A model generated the notes under the pieces. That model saw only the letters and a list, made by a program, of their open reading frames with translations. It did not search any database and was not told the origin of the DNA. A DNA stretch of 64,000 bases from Gemmatimonadota bacterium (GTDB lineage Bacteria > Gemmatimonadota > Gemmatimonadetes > Longimicrobiales > Longimicrobiaceae): positions 1-64,000 of the forward strand of contig JAQBQD010000114.1 of the NCBI GenBank assembly GCA_028287185.1, written 5' to 3'. The position numbers and the translations under genes were made by a program. Shown here one piece after another: positions 1 to 8,288 of the stretch (position 1 is the stretch's first letter; each line of letters opens with the position of its first letter).

Positions 1-90
1 GCGGGCGGCGGCGAGCACGAGCGCCCCGGCGGCGAGCGCGCGGGCCAGCCGCGCGCGGCGCCGGGGGGTAGGGTCCGTACGATCCTTCAT
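1..90 (-). CDS. N-terminal part of an exported or membrane-anchored protein, cut by the window edge
   Basis: Reading the minus strand from an ATG at 88-90 gives 30 residues with no stop before the window edge: an Arg-rich start (KDRTDPTPRRRARLARAL) followed by an Ala/Leu/Val stretch, the look of a signal peptide or membrane anchor. The ATG follows directly on the TAG of the upstream TetR gene (TAGATG), so the two are translationally coupled. A TetR regulator directly upstream of an exported protein is the usual layout for RND-type efflux membrane-fusion proteins, but too little is visible to say so. The function is unknown. Confidence 0.55.
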   Translation of the reverse strand, partial: MKDRTDPTPRRRARLARALAAGALVLAAAR

Positions 91-756
91 CTACGCGGTC
101 CTCGCGACGGCGTTGGGTGCGTGGTCCCCGCGCGTCGCGGCGTCCAGGTCCGGGGCATGGCTTCCTTCGGTCTGCGTCCGGGGCCGGAGCCCGCCGAACG
201 TGATGGCGATGAGCACCGATCCCAGCTCCTCGGGCGTCACCACCCCGGCAGCCAGCAGGTCCTCGTAGTCTCCGCGGAACAGGCGCGACAGCATGCGCAC
301 CACCACGGGCGTGGGAAAGCGCGGGTCTGCGTCGCCCTCGGCCTTGGCCTCGTCCACCAGCCGGGCGAGTTGCGCCTGCACCCGCTCGCGCTGCCGGCGG
401 TACGCCGGGCTGGCGTCGGCCAGCGCGCGTGGAAGCGCAACGCGTGCGGACCACAGCCCCGCCCGCTTCGCCAGACCCTCGCGCAACGTGGCGGCCAGGT
501 GGTCCATCGCCCGGGTGCCCGCCGTGCGCGCCGCCAGCGCCTCCTCGCTCTGCCGCATCAGCCCCATGCTGACGTTGACGATCAGCTCGTCCTTGCTGGC
601 GAAGTGCTGGTAGAGCGTGGGCTTGCTGACCCCGGCGCGCGCGGCGATGTCGTCCATGCTCACGTCGCCGGCGCCCCGCTCGGCGATGATCTCGTACGCC
701 GCGGCCAGGATCGCGTCCTCGCGAAGCCGCCGCCGGCGCTCTTTCAGCGTCGTCAT
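91..756 (-). CDS. TetR/AcrR-family transcriptional regulator
   Basis: About 221 residues, normal for the family. Residues 12-60 form the TetR helix-turn-helix: a first helix ending YEIIAERG, then MDDIAARAGVSKPTLYQHFASKDEL, where VSKPTLYQHF is the recognition-helix signature. The remaining mostly helical part would be the ligand-binding and dimerisation domain, which is not conserved enough to name a ligand. The frame stays open upstream to 813, but the start at 756 (MTTLKERRRR) is chosen because the extension crosses the palindromic control region. The stop abuts the start of the next minus-strand gene, so regulator and exported protein are probably one operon. Autoregulation through the adjacent dyads is likely but inferred. 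Confidence 0.85.
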   Translation of the reverse strand: MTTLKERRRRLREDAILAAAYEIIAERGAGDVSMDDIAARAGVSKPTLYQHFASKDELIVNVSMGLMRQSEEALAARTAGTRAMDHLAATLREGLAKRAGLWSARVALPRALADASPAYRRQRERVQAQLARLVDEAKAEGDADPRFPTPVVVRMLSRLFRGDYEDLLAAGVVTPEELGSVLIAITFGGLRPRTQTEGSHAPDLDAATRGDHAPNAVARTA

Positions 757-758
757 GA

Positions 759-780
759 AAACTCGCGAGTAAAAGAGTTT
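759..780. promoter_or_regulatory. Dyad operator just upstream of the TetR gene
   Basis: AAACTC (759-764) and GAGTTT (775-780) form a perfect inverted repeat with a 10-base spacer. Nested in it, ACTCGCGAGT (761-770) is a self-complementary decamer. The site lies 3-24 bases upstream of the regulator's start codon, a common place for TetR autoregulation. Binding is inferred. Confidence 0.5.
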
Positions 781-813
781 ACCGACGAGTAGAACCCGGA
801 ACGCGCCCCGCAA

Positions 814-1202
814 GTTCCGCCCGCCGGAGGCTCTCGAACCCCAAACCGACGTGGTCTTGCCTCATCCTGACCTGATCCTGACATCCGTCCGACGACGGCT
901 TCGGACCCACGCGCAGGTGAGCCGATAGACACCCATCCGCACCCGTCCGCTTGCGACGTCGGTACACGGAGAACCCCGTCCGTCCGGTTCGGATGACGGC
1001 GGTGTGTCGATGCGGGGACGCAGGCGACGACAAGGTGCCCCTGAGCGTGGTCGATCGCATCCACCGTAAGAGCTTCCGCTGAAAGCGCATCGCTCTCCTC
1101 ACGCCGTCCATGCGGCGGATCGGCCCGCGAGTTGCGCCGGCGAGGCCACTCCACCCTCCGCGAGACATGGCGGTCGTTGCCTCGCGACTCCCACTTCACA
1201 CG
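814..1202. other. Intergenic region between the divergent TetR and outer-membrane protein genes
   Basis: No gene was seen on either strand. The octamer ATCCTGAC occurs twice in tandem near 863-882. No convincing -35/-10 pair was found; promoters for both flanking genes must lie here or at the dyad beside the TetR start. Confidence 0.4.
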
Positions 1203-1805
1203 ATGAACCGCATGAGACGATGGATGTATGCGCTGGCCGCCGCCGCACTGGCAGCCGGCGCCGGGACGGCGGGCGCCCAGCAGACGGACGGCTTCCTGCG
1301 CCCCCCGACCTCGCTGTCGATGGGCGTCTTCGACGGCGCCTCGGTCGAGCTGGGGCACCGGCTGTCCCCCGCGACGGACCTGGGGCTGGCCGTCTCGGGC
1401 CGCGGCGGCCGGCGGTCGGACCGGTACACGGGCGTGGCCGGCGCGTCGGGCAGCACCCAGCGCGAATGGGACGTCACGATCGAGCCTTCCGTGAAGCACT
1501 ACTCCGGCACGGGCGGGCCGCTTCTGCCGTACACCTACGCGTCGCTTCTGCTGTCGCACGCGCGGAGCGTGTTCCACCAGGAGGGGGAGCCCTCGTCCCA
1601 CTTCCGCGGCACGGGCGTGGGCGCGTCGGTGGGGCTGGGGGTGGACTGGTTCCTGGCGCCGCGGGTGAGCGTCGGCGGCCGCGCCGTGCTGGCGGGCGGC
1701 TTCCAGCGCACGAGCACCGCCCCGGACACCGGGCCCACGCTCAGAAGCAGCCAGTGGTACGCGGGCACCGGCCGGTCGGGCGTGCAGGTCACCTTCCACT
1801 TCTAG
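1203..1805 (+). CDS. Small outer-membrane beta-barrel-like protein (first of a tandem pair)
   Basis: About 200 residues. The ATG at 1203 starts MNRMRRWMYALAAAALAAG and leads to an AGAQQ signal-peptidase-I site; the longer upstream reading adds residues unlike a signal peptide and is rejected. The mature part is rich in alternating Gly, Ser, Val and aromatic residues and ends VQVTFHF, a terminal-Phe ending typical of outer-membrane barrels. It is clearly related to the next gene: both carry 'E-W/L-x-H/Q-R-L-S-P', then a 'SGRGGRRS/SGSASRS' loop and 'VKxYxGxGxxxxPxxYAxxxxSxxRxxxxQ'. The role is not recognisable; it may be a structural or transport barrel. Confidence 0.7.
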   Translation: MNRMRRWMYALAAAALAAGAGTAGAQQTDGFLRPPTSLSMGVFDGASVELGHRLSPATDLGLAVSGRGGRRSDRYTGVAGASGSTQREWDVTIEPSVKHYSGTGGPLLPYTYASLLLSHARSVFHQEGEPSSHFRGTGVGASVGLGVDWFLAPRVSVGGRAVLAGGFQRTSTAPDTGPTLRSSQWYAGTGRSGVQVTFHF

Positions 1806-1813
1806 GCACTCCC

Positions 1814-2395
1814 ATGCACTCAGCCACCGTCATCCGCCGCTCGCTCGTCGTCGTCGCCGCGGCCCTGGCCCACGCGGGCCTCGCCGCCGCGCAGGGGGAC
1901 ACCGTTCCGGCACCGTCCCATTCCGTCGCCGTCACCGTGGGGTCGGGCCCAGGCTTCGAGGTGTGGCAGCGCCTTTCGCCCCGCGTGGAGGCGGGGCTGG
2001 CGCTCAGCGGGTCCGCTTCGCGCTCGCACGGCGACGGATCCCAGCTCCACACCACGACCTTCGCCGTGGGCCCGCAGGTGAAGGTCTACGCCGGACCCGG
2101 GCTTTCCGTACGGCCCTTCCTCTACGCCGGCGCGTTCTTCTCGCGCACCCGCGCCGCGTGGGTGCAAGACCCGCGGCAGACCAACACCCTGAACGGCGCC
2201 TCGGCCACGCTGGGCGCGGGGCTGGAGTGGTCGCCCGTGCCGCGCGTCGCCATCGGCGGCTTCGCGGGCCTGTCCGCCGGCCGCGACCGCGCGACGGTTC
2301 GGCAGGAGAGCGTGCCCGAGCCCATCGAAGCGCGTATGGACAGCCGGTTCGTCGGGATCGTGCAGTCCGGCATCCGCGCGCAGTATCGCTTCTGA
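1814..2395 (+). CDS. Outer-membrane beta-barrel-like protein (second of a tandem pair)
   Basis: 193 residues with a signal peptide (SLVVVAAALAHAGLAAAQ) and a barrel-type C-terminus (GIRAQYRF). It shares blocks along its length with the preceding protein, such as VWQRLSPRVEAGLALSGSAS, the central QVKVYAGPGLSVRPFLYAGA and the near-end V-x-x-G-I/V-x-x-x-x-x-F, so the pair looks like a local duplication that then diverged. It starts 8 bases after the first stop and is therefore co-transcribed with it. A strong hairpin follows at 2437-2475. No catalytic motif is visible and no function can be assigned. Confidence 0.7.
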   Translation: MHSATVIRRSLVVVAAALAHAGLAAAQGDTVPAPSHSVAVTVGSGPGFEVWQRLSPRVEAGLALSGSASRSHGDGSQLHTTTFAVGPQVKVYAGPGLSVRPFLYAGAFFSRTRAAWVQDPRQTNTLNGASATLGAGLEWSPVPRVAIGGFAGLSAGRDRATVRQESVPEPIEARMDSRFVGIVQSGIRAQYRF

Positions 2396-2436
2396 GGCGA
2401 GGCCGCTCCGGGTCGACCATCAACAGGCCGAGAATG

Positions 2437-2475
2437 GCGGCGGGCGCACCCGAACGACAAGGGTGCGCCCGCCGC
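2437..2475 (+). terminator. Hairpin terminator after the outer-membrane protein pair
   Basis: A perfect 15-base inverted repeat (arms 2437-2451 and 2461-2475, loop gaacgacaa) lies 41 bases past the stop of the second protein. There is no T run after it, as often in GC-rich genomes, so its efficiency is uncertain. The 230 bases from here to the next start hold no gene; a TATACT hexamer at 2486-2491 could be a -10 element but has no matching -35. Confidence 0.6.
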
Positions 2476-2705
2476 GCCGTTCGCCTATACTAGATCCGAG
2501 CTGGATGGATGGAATCGAAGGCCGTCCATCGTTCCTCCAGCCGACGACCGTCCAGCCATCGACATGCCGATCGGCTGTCCCAGGGCGCGTCGAGCCCGCC
2601 GCGGACCGATCCGCCCGCCCGCGCTTTCGTCGCCGCATCCCTCACCCGGCGGAGCCGACCGGCACCGCGCTTCCCGATCCACCGCGGTCCCAGCCACGCC
2701 CAGCC

Positions 2706-3479
2706 ATGCCCGCATCGCCCCTCCCGACCGACCGTCCTTCACGCCGCACGCCCCGGACGCGCGCCTCTCTCGCCGTGCTCGCGTCCGTCGCGCTGCTGGC
2801 GGCGTGCGGCGGCGGCGCGCGGCCCAGCTCGTCGCCGGCGCCCGGCGCGTCGCTGGTGATTCCGGTAAAGGGCGTGCGCCCGGAGGAGCTGCGCGACACG
2901 TACGACGACGCGCGCTCCGAGGGGCGGAGCCATCACGCCATCGACATCATGGCGCGCAAGGGAACGCCCGTGCTGGCGGCGGCGGACGGGCGCGTGCTGA
3001 AGCTGCGCAGCAACGGCCTGGGCGGCATCACCGTCTACCAGGTGGGGCCGGACGGCCGCACGCTGTACTACTACGCCCACCTTTCCGGCTACGCCCGGGG
3101 GATGAAGGAGGGCAAGGACGTGCGCCGCGGCGAGGTGATCGCCTACGTGGGCGACACGGGCAACGCGGGCGCCGGCAACTACCACCTGCACTTCTCCGTG
3201 GGCCGCCTGCCCGATCCGCACCGCTGGTGGGAGAGCGAGAACGTGGACCCGTACCCGCTGCTGGCCGGCGACGCAGCCCGCGCCACGGTTCCGCGCGCGA
3301 TTGATCCTCCGCCTGCGGCCGACGGAGTGGGCCCGAGCTCCCGGCACCCGGCGCCGCGCACCCGAACCACGCCGCCGCCGGCATCATTGGGTTGCCCCGG
3401 CGGCGCGTTCGGAGCGAGGCGGGTTTCCTGGCCCGTCCGGCGCGCGAAAACCCTTCTCAGCGCGGTGCGGAGCGCTTAG
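2706..3479 (+). CDS. M23-family metallopeptidase lipoprotein (LytM-like)
   Basis: 257 residues. The ATG at 2706 gives an N-terminus with a basic stretch, a hydrophobic core and the lipobox LLAAC, so the protein should be lipid-anchored in the periplasm. The M23/LytM fold follows, with zinc ligands in SHHAIDIMA (HxxxD) and the HxH of NYHLHFSVGR, and the conserved GTPVLAAADGRV and YYAHLSGY blocks between. Such enzymes cleave peptide cross-links in peptidoglycan, or activate amidases when degenerate; here the ligands look intact. The last 60 residues are a Pro/Arg-rich tail of no known role. A start far upstream at 2463 is open but would bury the lipobox. Confidence 0.85.
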   Translation: MPASPLPTDRPSRRTPRTRASLAVLASVALLAACGGGARPSSSPAPGASLVIPVKGVRPEELRDTYDDARSEGRSHHAIDIMARKGTPVLAAADGRVLKLRSNGLGGITVYQVGPDGRTLYYYAHLSGYARGMKEGKDVRRGEVIAYVGDTGNAGAGNYHLHFSVGRLPDPHRWWESENVDPYPLLAGDAARATVPRAIDPPPAADGVGPSSRHPAPRTRTTPPPASLGCPGGAFGARRVSWPVRRAKTLLSAVRSA

Positions 3480-3526
3480 CTTGGGCTTCCGATAAACTCA
3501 CGTTCCCTCCTCGTGCGACCCTTCCC

Positions 3527-3898
3527 ATGCCCGCCAAGACAGTGCTGGTCGTGGATGGTGACGAGGACCAGCATCGCATCTGCGGCGCGTTCCTTCCGCA
3601 CCTGGGCTATGGCGTTCTCGCCGCCCGCACGGGGCAGGAGGGACTTCGCATCGCGCGCGAGGCGCAGCCGGACCTGGTGGTGCTGGACCTGCTGCTGCCC
3701 GGCATGGACGGGCGCCGAGTCTTCGACGCCCTGCGCGCCGACCCCGCCACCTCGCACATCCCCATGCTGCTGCTGACCGCCGCCGTCAACTGGCAGCGCC
3801 TGTGGGGCGCCGAGACCCGACGCCTGCGCGTGCAGCTCAAGCCCTGCACCCCGCGCGAGCTGGCCGCGGCGGTGCGGGAGCTGATCGGCGGACCGTAG
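3527..3898 (+). CDS. Stand-alone response-regulator receiver domain
   Basis: 123 residues and only a CheY-like receiver domain: the acidic cluster VVDGDED near residue 10, phospho-acceptor Asp near residue 54 in VVLDLLLPGMDG, the LLLTAA strand and the conserved Lys in QLKPCTPRE. There is no output domain, so it would act by protein contact or phosphotransfer, as single-domain regulators do. No histidine kinase is nearby, so the partner is unknown. The usual Asp-Asp pair is split by a Gly (D-G-D-E-D), a small deviation. The start at 3527 (MPAKTVLVVDG) fits the domain border. Confidence 0.85.
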   Translation: MPAKTVLVVDGDEDQHRICGAFLPHLGYGVLAARTGQEGLRIAREAQPDLVVLDLLLPGMDGRRVFDALRADPATSHIPMLLLTAAVNWQRLWGAETRRLRVQLKPCTPRELAAAVRELIGGP

Positions 3899-3916
3899 CC
3901 GGGACCCTCGCCCGAG

Positions 3917-4069
3917 AAGGCCCTCACCCGGCCGCTTTCGCGCGGCCACCGTCTTCCACAAGCGGGAGAAGGAGGTACGGCAGACGTTCCGCGCGGGATC
4001 CCAACTCCGCGACGGTTCCCCGGCCCCGCGAAGGCACGATTGTCGTTCCAAGCGGCGGTTTCATCCCGG
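3917..4069. repeat. Dispersed intergenic repeat, copy A
   Basis: The segment runs from GGCCCTCACCCG through an AAGCGGGAGAAGG block (from 3960) to TTCATCCC (4060-4067). It matches the reverse complement of 57399-57511: 22 consecutive bases are identical (3976-3997 against 57471-57492), and the flanking 70 bases align without gaps. On the minus strand a frame starts ATG at 4064 (MKPPLGTTIVPS...) and stops at 3924. It lies in a 424-base gap (3899-4322) that otherwise holds nothing recognisable. A related but weaker segment is at 19652-19750. Confidence 0.7.
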
Positions 4070-4322
4070 ACGATGCCGTACCCCCTCCCCGGCGCATCGC
4101 GACGCGCATCCCTCGATCACTCATCCTTCCAACCCGCCGTCCCTCGATCCCGCCCTCCGCACGCGAACGCCGCGAGGTCTCGGCCGCAGGTCCACCCGCC
4201 GGATGCCGTCTCCGTTCCGCCGTTCCTGGGTCGTCCGGCAAGTCGGGGCCGGCCGATCGCGCGGAGATCCTCTTCCTGTCCGTCAGCTCGCCGCTCGCGG
4301 GGTCTGCCTTTCTCCGAACCAC

Positions 4323-5084
4323 TCACGCCCGCCCCACCTTCCGCCCGGGAGCGTACGTCACGGGGTCGGGCGACCGGCCGGCGCGGTAATCGCGGCGCAG
4401 CAGCACCATCTGGCGCAGCGAGGCGGCGTGCAGCAGCAGGGCGGCGGCCACGAAGAATGCGGGCAGCCACACGACGGGAAAACGCGCCACGATGGTGTTC
4501 GGCGGATCGGTCACGATCATCCGGAGCGGCGTGGGCGCGGAGAGAAGGCCGCGGGCGACCACGTTCAGCAGCAGCGCCAGCCCGCACGCGTTCCACGCCA
4601 CCACCGCCCGCCGCGCCGCGCGTCCGCCGCGGAACGCCAGCCACGCCACGAACGGCGCGCTGAGCCCGGCAAGGATGTCGAAGTTGGCGCCGTGGAACGT
4701 CATCATTTCGGCGATGAGCCCCGCCGCGGCCAGCCGGGCGAGCAGCACCTCCACCCCCACGCGGAACACCTGCGCCGCCACCGGCCACCGCGGCGGCAGC
4801 GCGCGCAGCAGCCCGTCCGCCACTCCGCCGAAGCCCACCGCCAGCGCCAGCAGCACCGGCGGCAGCACCACCATCGCCAGCCTCGGCGGCAGCGACGTGA
4901 AGTCCATCAGCACCCCGCGTGCGGCCAGCACACCGGTGAAGCCCAGCCACGCGGCGATCAGCACCGCGGCCCCCGTCGCCCTCCGCCAGCCCGCCGCGCG
5001 GTGGACGGCGGCGACGAGCGCCAGGGCCAGCGCGGCGACGAGTGCGATGAACGGCGCGGTGATGGAGAACGGGATGGGCGGCAT
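4323..5084 (-). CDS. Multi-pass membrane protein of unknown function
   Basis: 253 residues with about seven hydrophobic segments: FIALVAALALALVAAV, TGAAVLIAAWLGFTGVL, LAMVVLPPVLLALAVGFG, an amphipathic stretch with MMTFHGANFDILAGL, then AVVAWNACGLALLLNVVA and VVWLPAFFVAAALLLHAA. The C-terminus (RRDYRAGRSPDPVTYAPGRKVGRA) is basic and probably cytoplasmic. The start at 5084 (MPPIPFSITAPF) places the first membrane segment near the N-terminus; the open frame further upstream belongs to the neighbouring gene's shadow. It lies 71 bases downstream of another membrane protein on the same strand. I do not recognise the family. Confidence 0.65.
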   Translation of the reverse strand: MPPIPFSITAPFIALVAALALALVAAVHRAAGWRRATGAAVLIAAWLGFTGVLAARGVLMDFTSLPPRLAMVVLPPVLLALAVGFGGVADGLLRALPPRWPVAAQVFRVGVEVLLARLAAAGLIAEMMTFHGANFDILAGLSAPFVAWLAFRGGRAARRAVVAWNACGLALLLNVVARGLLSAPTPLRMIVTDPPNTIVARFPVVWLPAFFVAAALLLHAASLRQMVLLRRDYRAGRSPDPVTYAPGRKVGRA

Positions 5085-5155
5085 GGCTCCTCGTGCGGTG
5101 GAGGACTTCGGGTCGGTTGACGGCCGGAGACGTCCGACGTCAGCCGGCGCTCGGG

Positions 5156-6190
5156 CTACGGGGTGCGGCCGGTGCGCGACTGCACCTCGGCGCGGAAGCG
5201 TGCGGCGTCGTCCACGGCCAGGCCGATGCGCTGCACGCGGCGCGTGATGCCGTACGGGCCGCGGACTTTCACCGGGCGGCGCAGCTCCAGCACGGCGCTC
5301 GGCGGGCCCATCGCCGTCATCCGCAGCCAGCCGCGCTCGCGCTTGCCCGGCAGGGCGCCGTGCGCATCCCGCAGCGTCGCGACGGCATCCCATGGAACGG
5401 AGGCGGTCCACCGCAGCCCGACGCGCAGGTGCAGCGCGTCGCCGTCGGCCTTGATGGGGCGCAGGCGCACGGCCTGGTAGTCTCCGATCATCCACAGGAC
5501 GAGGTAGAGGCTGAGGCCGGTGGCTGCCCACGCCGCCGCCGCGCTGTGCGGGGCCACGAGCAGGTGCACGGCGGCCGTCTCCATGACGGTGGCCGCCGCC
5601 AGCGCGAACACGATGCCGCCGTAGCCGCTGCGCCGATGGTACGAGAACACGTCCGGTCCCTCGGCCGGGCGCTCGCGCCAGCCCAGGAGCGCGTAGTAGA
5701 TCAGCGCCATCTCGTAGGCCACCAGCTCGGCCACGCGCGGGAACGGGAGCGCCGCCAGGGAGGCCCGGCGAATGCGCTCGCCCGCGTCCGCGCCCGGCTC
5801 CGGCGCCTCGCGGAAGGCGCGCCGGGCGCGGAGGACGACCATCGCGACGAGGGCCAGCTCGGCGGGCGCGGCGGCGAAGCGCAGCACGGGCACGACGCCG
5901 CGGTACGCCGCGGGCAGGACGGCGGCGGCGCCCAGCAGGCTCAGCAGGAGCACGGGCATGATCCGCCACGCGGGCGCGCGGCCGCGCAGGAAGGTGAACC
6001 AGAACGCGGCGGGGAGCACGACCGCCAGGTCGAAGGCGACGGCGGCGGCCATCAGGCCGGGTGACGACGAGCGGGGCAGCGCCATGCGCACCGTCAGCAC
6101 CTCGGCGACGTAGACGGCGGTGGCGAGAAGCGCAAAGGGCAGGACGGAGCCGGTACGTCGGATCACGTGCATGCAGCCCTCCAGGAGCAT
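5156..6190 (-). CDS. Multi-pass membrane protein with a PH-like C-terminal domain
   Basis: 344 residues (338 if the second Met at 6172 is used). The first 230 residues hold about seven membrane segments. The last 95 residues are soluble: DALHLRVGLRWTASVPWDAVATLRD followed by strands rich in V, L and R, resembling the bacterial PH-like domains in which a 'W-x-x-I/V' strand follows a short turn. A loosely similar tail occurs in the membrane protein at 51675-52394. The family and function are unknown; co-transcription with the downstream membrane protein at 4323-5084 is likely. Confidence 0.65.
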   Translation of the reverse strand: MLLEGCMHVIRRTGSVLPFALLATAVYVAEVLTVRMALPRSSSPGLMAAAVAFDLAVVLPAAFWFTFLRGRAPAWRIMPVLLLSLLGAAAVLPAAYRGVVPVLRFAAAPAELALVAMVVLRARRAFREAPEPGADAGERIRRASLAALPFPRVAELVAYEMALIYYALLGWRERPAEGPDVFSYHRRSGYGGIVFALAAATVMETAAVHLLVAPHSAAAAWAATGLSLYLVLWMIGDYQAVRLRPIKADGDALHLRVGLRWTASVPWDAVATLRDAHGALPGKRERGWLRMTAMGPPSAVLELRRPVKVRGPYGITRRVQRIGLAVDDAARFRAEVQSRTGRTP

Positions 6191-6710
6191 CGAAGGTCGC
6201 GGCGGGCGCGGCGCGGGCCCGGCGGTCTCATGCTAGCCGCTGGCTCTCCGCCGCGCAGTAGGGATTTGGCGCGACTTCGTCCGTAGATCGCCCCACGTGG
6301 TGGATCCCGCGCCCCTCACGCATCTTCTCCGCGGTCAAGATCGCATCGACTCCACGCGATTCCTACGAACCTCGCATGCGATCGTTGCCCTCCGCGCGCA
6401 GAGCGGGATAGACTTCCGGTTCCAACGGGCGTCGGCGCGTGGTCCGAATCCGCCGACGGGCTTGGCGGGTGGGGATCGATGGCAGGCATCCCGAACCCCG
6501 CCGTTTCGCGAACCAGCTGGATGGAAAGCCTTGTCGGTGGATGCGCCTCCTGACGTGTGGCGGCGACGGCAGAGAGTTGCGGCCGATTGGGATCGAGCGC
6601 ACGCGCCGCGGGGTGATGGATGCATTCCCTGGTGCACGTCTCGTCGCCGGACGCGGGCTGGTGGGCAGCGCGGGTCAAGGCCGCTGGCGGCGGGTCCGAT
6701 CCCCTACTGG
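6191..6710. other. 520-base region without a recognisable gene
   Basis: Several overlapping open frames exist on both strands, but none has a ribosome-binding site, recognisable domain or plausible composition. The sequence contains scattered GATCGATGG-like words. It should hold the divergent promoters for the genes ending at 6190 and starting at 6722, but no clear hexamer pair is visible. Confidence 0.4.
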
Positions 6711-6721
6711 AAGGAGAACGC

Positions 6722-7186
6722 GTGAGCCTCGCCACCACCCTTCGCGACCGCCTGGGCCTGTTCGCCCGGCTGCTCCGGCTTCCGGTGCCGCCGCCGGAAC
6801 CGCCCGTGGCCCTCGGCGTAGTGGACGGCCGCCTGGCGCCCTGTCCGCGCTGGCCCAACTGCGTCTCCTCGTTCGCGACCGACCGGCTGCACGGCATGCC
6901 GCCGCTGCCCGGCCGCGGCGGGCGCGACGCGACGATGGCGCGCCTCCGCACGATCCTCGGAGCGGAGCCCGGCGCACACGTCGTCGAGGACCGCGGCGAC
7001 TACCTGCGGGCGGAGCTCACGACGGCGCTCTGGCGCTTCGTGGACGACGTGGAGCTGCTGTGGGACGAGGACGCCGGCGTGGTGCACTTCCGCTCCGCCT
7101 CGCGCATCGGCCGCGCGGACCTGGGCACCAACCGCCGCCGTATGGAGCGCATCGTCGCGCGGCTGGCGGAGGCTGCGGGTACGTAG
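6722..7186 (+). CDS. DUF1499 family protein
   Basis: 154 residues. The GTG at 6722 is chosen because AAGGAG (6711-6716) sits five bases upstream; the longer frame from 6620 lacks a binding site and reads as shadow. The DUF1499 signature is clear: LAPCPRWPNCVSS near residue 45, a central TEL-like ELTTALWRFVDDVELLWDEDAGVVHFRSASRIGRADLGTNRRRMERI, and the final R-x-x-x-I. The family is widespread and uncharacterised; many members have an N-terminal membrane segment, whereas this one has only a short hydrophobic stretch (LGLFARLLRLPVPPP). A strong hairpin after the gene separates it from the convergent lipoprotein gene. Confidence 0.8.
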   Translation: MSLATTLRDRLGLFARLLRLPVPPPEPPVALGVVDGRLAPCPRWPNCVSSFATDRLHGMPPLPGRGGRDATMARLRTILGAEPGAHVVEDRGDYLRAELTTALWRFVDDVELLWDEDAGVVHFRSASRIGRADLGTNRRRMERIVARLAEAAGT

Positions 7187-7319
7187 GCCGATAGGTGCGG
7201 TCGACGGCACCGGCTCGTCCGCGGGTGTGATGACGAGGCGAGGTTTCAGGTTCGACGTCGAGACTTGCCCGGACCAGATGTCCACGGCGCCGGCCGATGC
7301 CGGGTGGACGAGACGCGAA

Positions 7320-7351
7320 CCGCCCCCGTCCGAGGCTCCGGACGGGGGCGG
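7320..7351. terminator. Bidirectional hairpin terminator between convergent genes
   Basis: A perfect 13-base inverted repeat (7320-7332 with 7339-7351, loop aggctc) lies between the stops of the DUF1499 gene (7186) and the glycine-zipper gene (7380). It is followed by TTCTGT on the plus strand and TTCGCGT on the minus strand. Both genes could end here. Confidence 0.7.
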
Positions 7352-7379
7352 TTCTGTCGTGCGGGTCAGGCGCGGAGGC

Positions 7380-7907
7380 TTACCACTGCACCTGGTGCGA
7401 CTTGTCGACGTTGTTGCCGATCACCGCGCCGGCGATGGCGCCCGCGACGCCGCCGATGACGGCGCCCTTCACGCGGTGGCGCCCGCCGCCCGCGATGGCG
7501 CCGATCACCGCGCCGCCCGCGCCGCCGATCACGGCGTCACGGCGGGTGTGCTTCACCACGCGGGTGCGCGGCGCGCTGTAGACCGGCTCGTTGCTGGCGT
7601 ACGTGCCCGAGCTGCTGCTGCGGCGCGCGGACGAGCGGCGGTGCGTGGTCGCGTGGCTGGTGGCGCGGTGGGCCACCGGGGCGGCCGCGGTCTGCGCCGT
7701 CGGCTGGGCCGTGGTCGTCAGCGCGTTCTCGGCCGGCGACAGGGCCGCGGCGCTGTCCACCTTCTGCACCGGCGAGCGCAGGTCCATGGTATCCAGCCAG
7801 CTCAGGTCGGCCTTCTGGTCCAGGGCCGGCTGCTGCTGGGCCGGACGGTCGCAGGCGGCCATGCCCACCAGGGAGGACAGGATGACGGCAAATCGAAGGA
7901 CACGCAT
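7380..7907 (-). CDS. Glycine-zipper outer-membrane lipoprotein
   Basis: 175 residues. The start at 7907 follows GGGAGAG and gives MRVLRFAVILSSLVGMAAC, a signal peptide with a lipobox, so the protein should be lipid-anchored. After a low-complexity Ala/Thr/Ser/His/Arg linker (about 50-120), the C-terminal 50 residues are a glycine zipper: DAVIGGAGGAVIGAIAGGG, then GAVIGGVAGAIAGAVIGNN, two GxxxG-type helices able to pack in a membrane. SlyB- and YMGG-type proteins share this design and are tied to envelope integrity. The exact role is unknown. The upstream 380 bases (7908-8288) hold no gene. Confidence 0.8.
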   Translation of the reverse strand: MRVLRFAVILSSLVGMAACDRPAQQQPALDQKADLSWLDTMDLRSPVQKVDSAAALSPAENALTTTAQPTAQTAAAPVAHRATSHATTHRRSSARRSSSSGTYASNEPVYSAPRTRVVKHTRRDAVIGGAGGAVIGAIAGGGRHRVKGAVIGGVAGAIAGAVIGNNVDKSHQVQW

Positions 7908-8288
7908 TGGATTCTCTCCCGCTGTAGGACCTGTCTCCCTCACCCCGTAGGGCACCGGAACCCGCGGAACACCACGGCTTTCTCCGGATGAGGCCTCCCA
8001 TCGGCCTCGCGAGGACGATCCCATGTAAGGCAGGGATCGGGCCAAACCATCGAGCATAATTTCGTGTAAGTGCTTGTCCCTAAACATCATACATTAGCAT
8101 CGGTTCGTCAACCCCTTCCCGATCGCTTTTCCGGCCGGACGCATCCCGCAAGACGTTGCCAAACAGGCGTTTGGACGTCTGTGGACATCCGAGCTTTCTC
8201 GGGAAACGGTAGGGTGTGCTGGACGAAACCCCTTCAAGCTGGACCAGGGCCAGTGGGTGCCACTCCCACGCAGGTCGCGGGACCCGCC
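7908..8288. other. Intergenic region upstream of the glycine-zipper lipoprotein
   Basis: No gene was seen. It carries a TA-richer stretch near 8060-8100 that on the minus strand includes TTGACG and TATGAT, but with a 14-base spacer, too short for a confident sigma-70 promoter. The hairpin at 8151-8180 is listed separately. Confidence 0.35.
8151..8180 (-). terminator. Long hairpin downstream of the 8289-8978 gene
   Basis: AGACGT (8151-8156) pairs with ACGTCT (8175-8180), and CCAAAC (8159-8164) pairs with GTTTGG (8169-8174), with an AGGC loop and a two-base bulge. It lies 109 bases past the stop of the minus-strand gene, so it may be its terminator. An operator role for the glycine-zipper gene downstream cannot be excluded. 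Confidence 0.45.

Noticed and set aside
2463-2705. N-terminal extension of the M23 peptidase
   Set aside because: The longer frame lies over the terminator and would place about 80 Pro/Arg-rich residues before a clear lipobox signal peptide; the ATG at 2706 fits the export signal.
7320-7351. Operator for the DUF1499 or lipoprotein gene
   Set aside because: The site lies between convergent stops, far from either start, and fits a terminator better.
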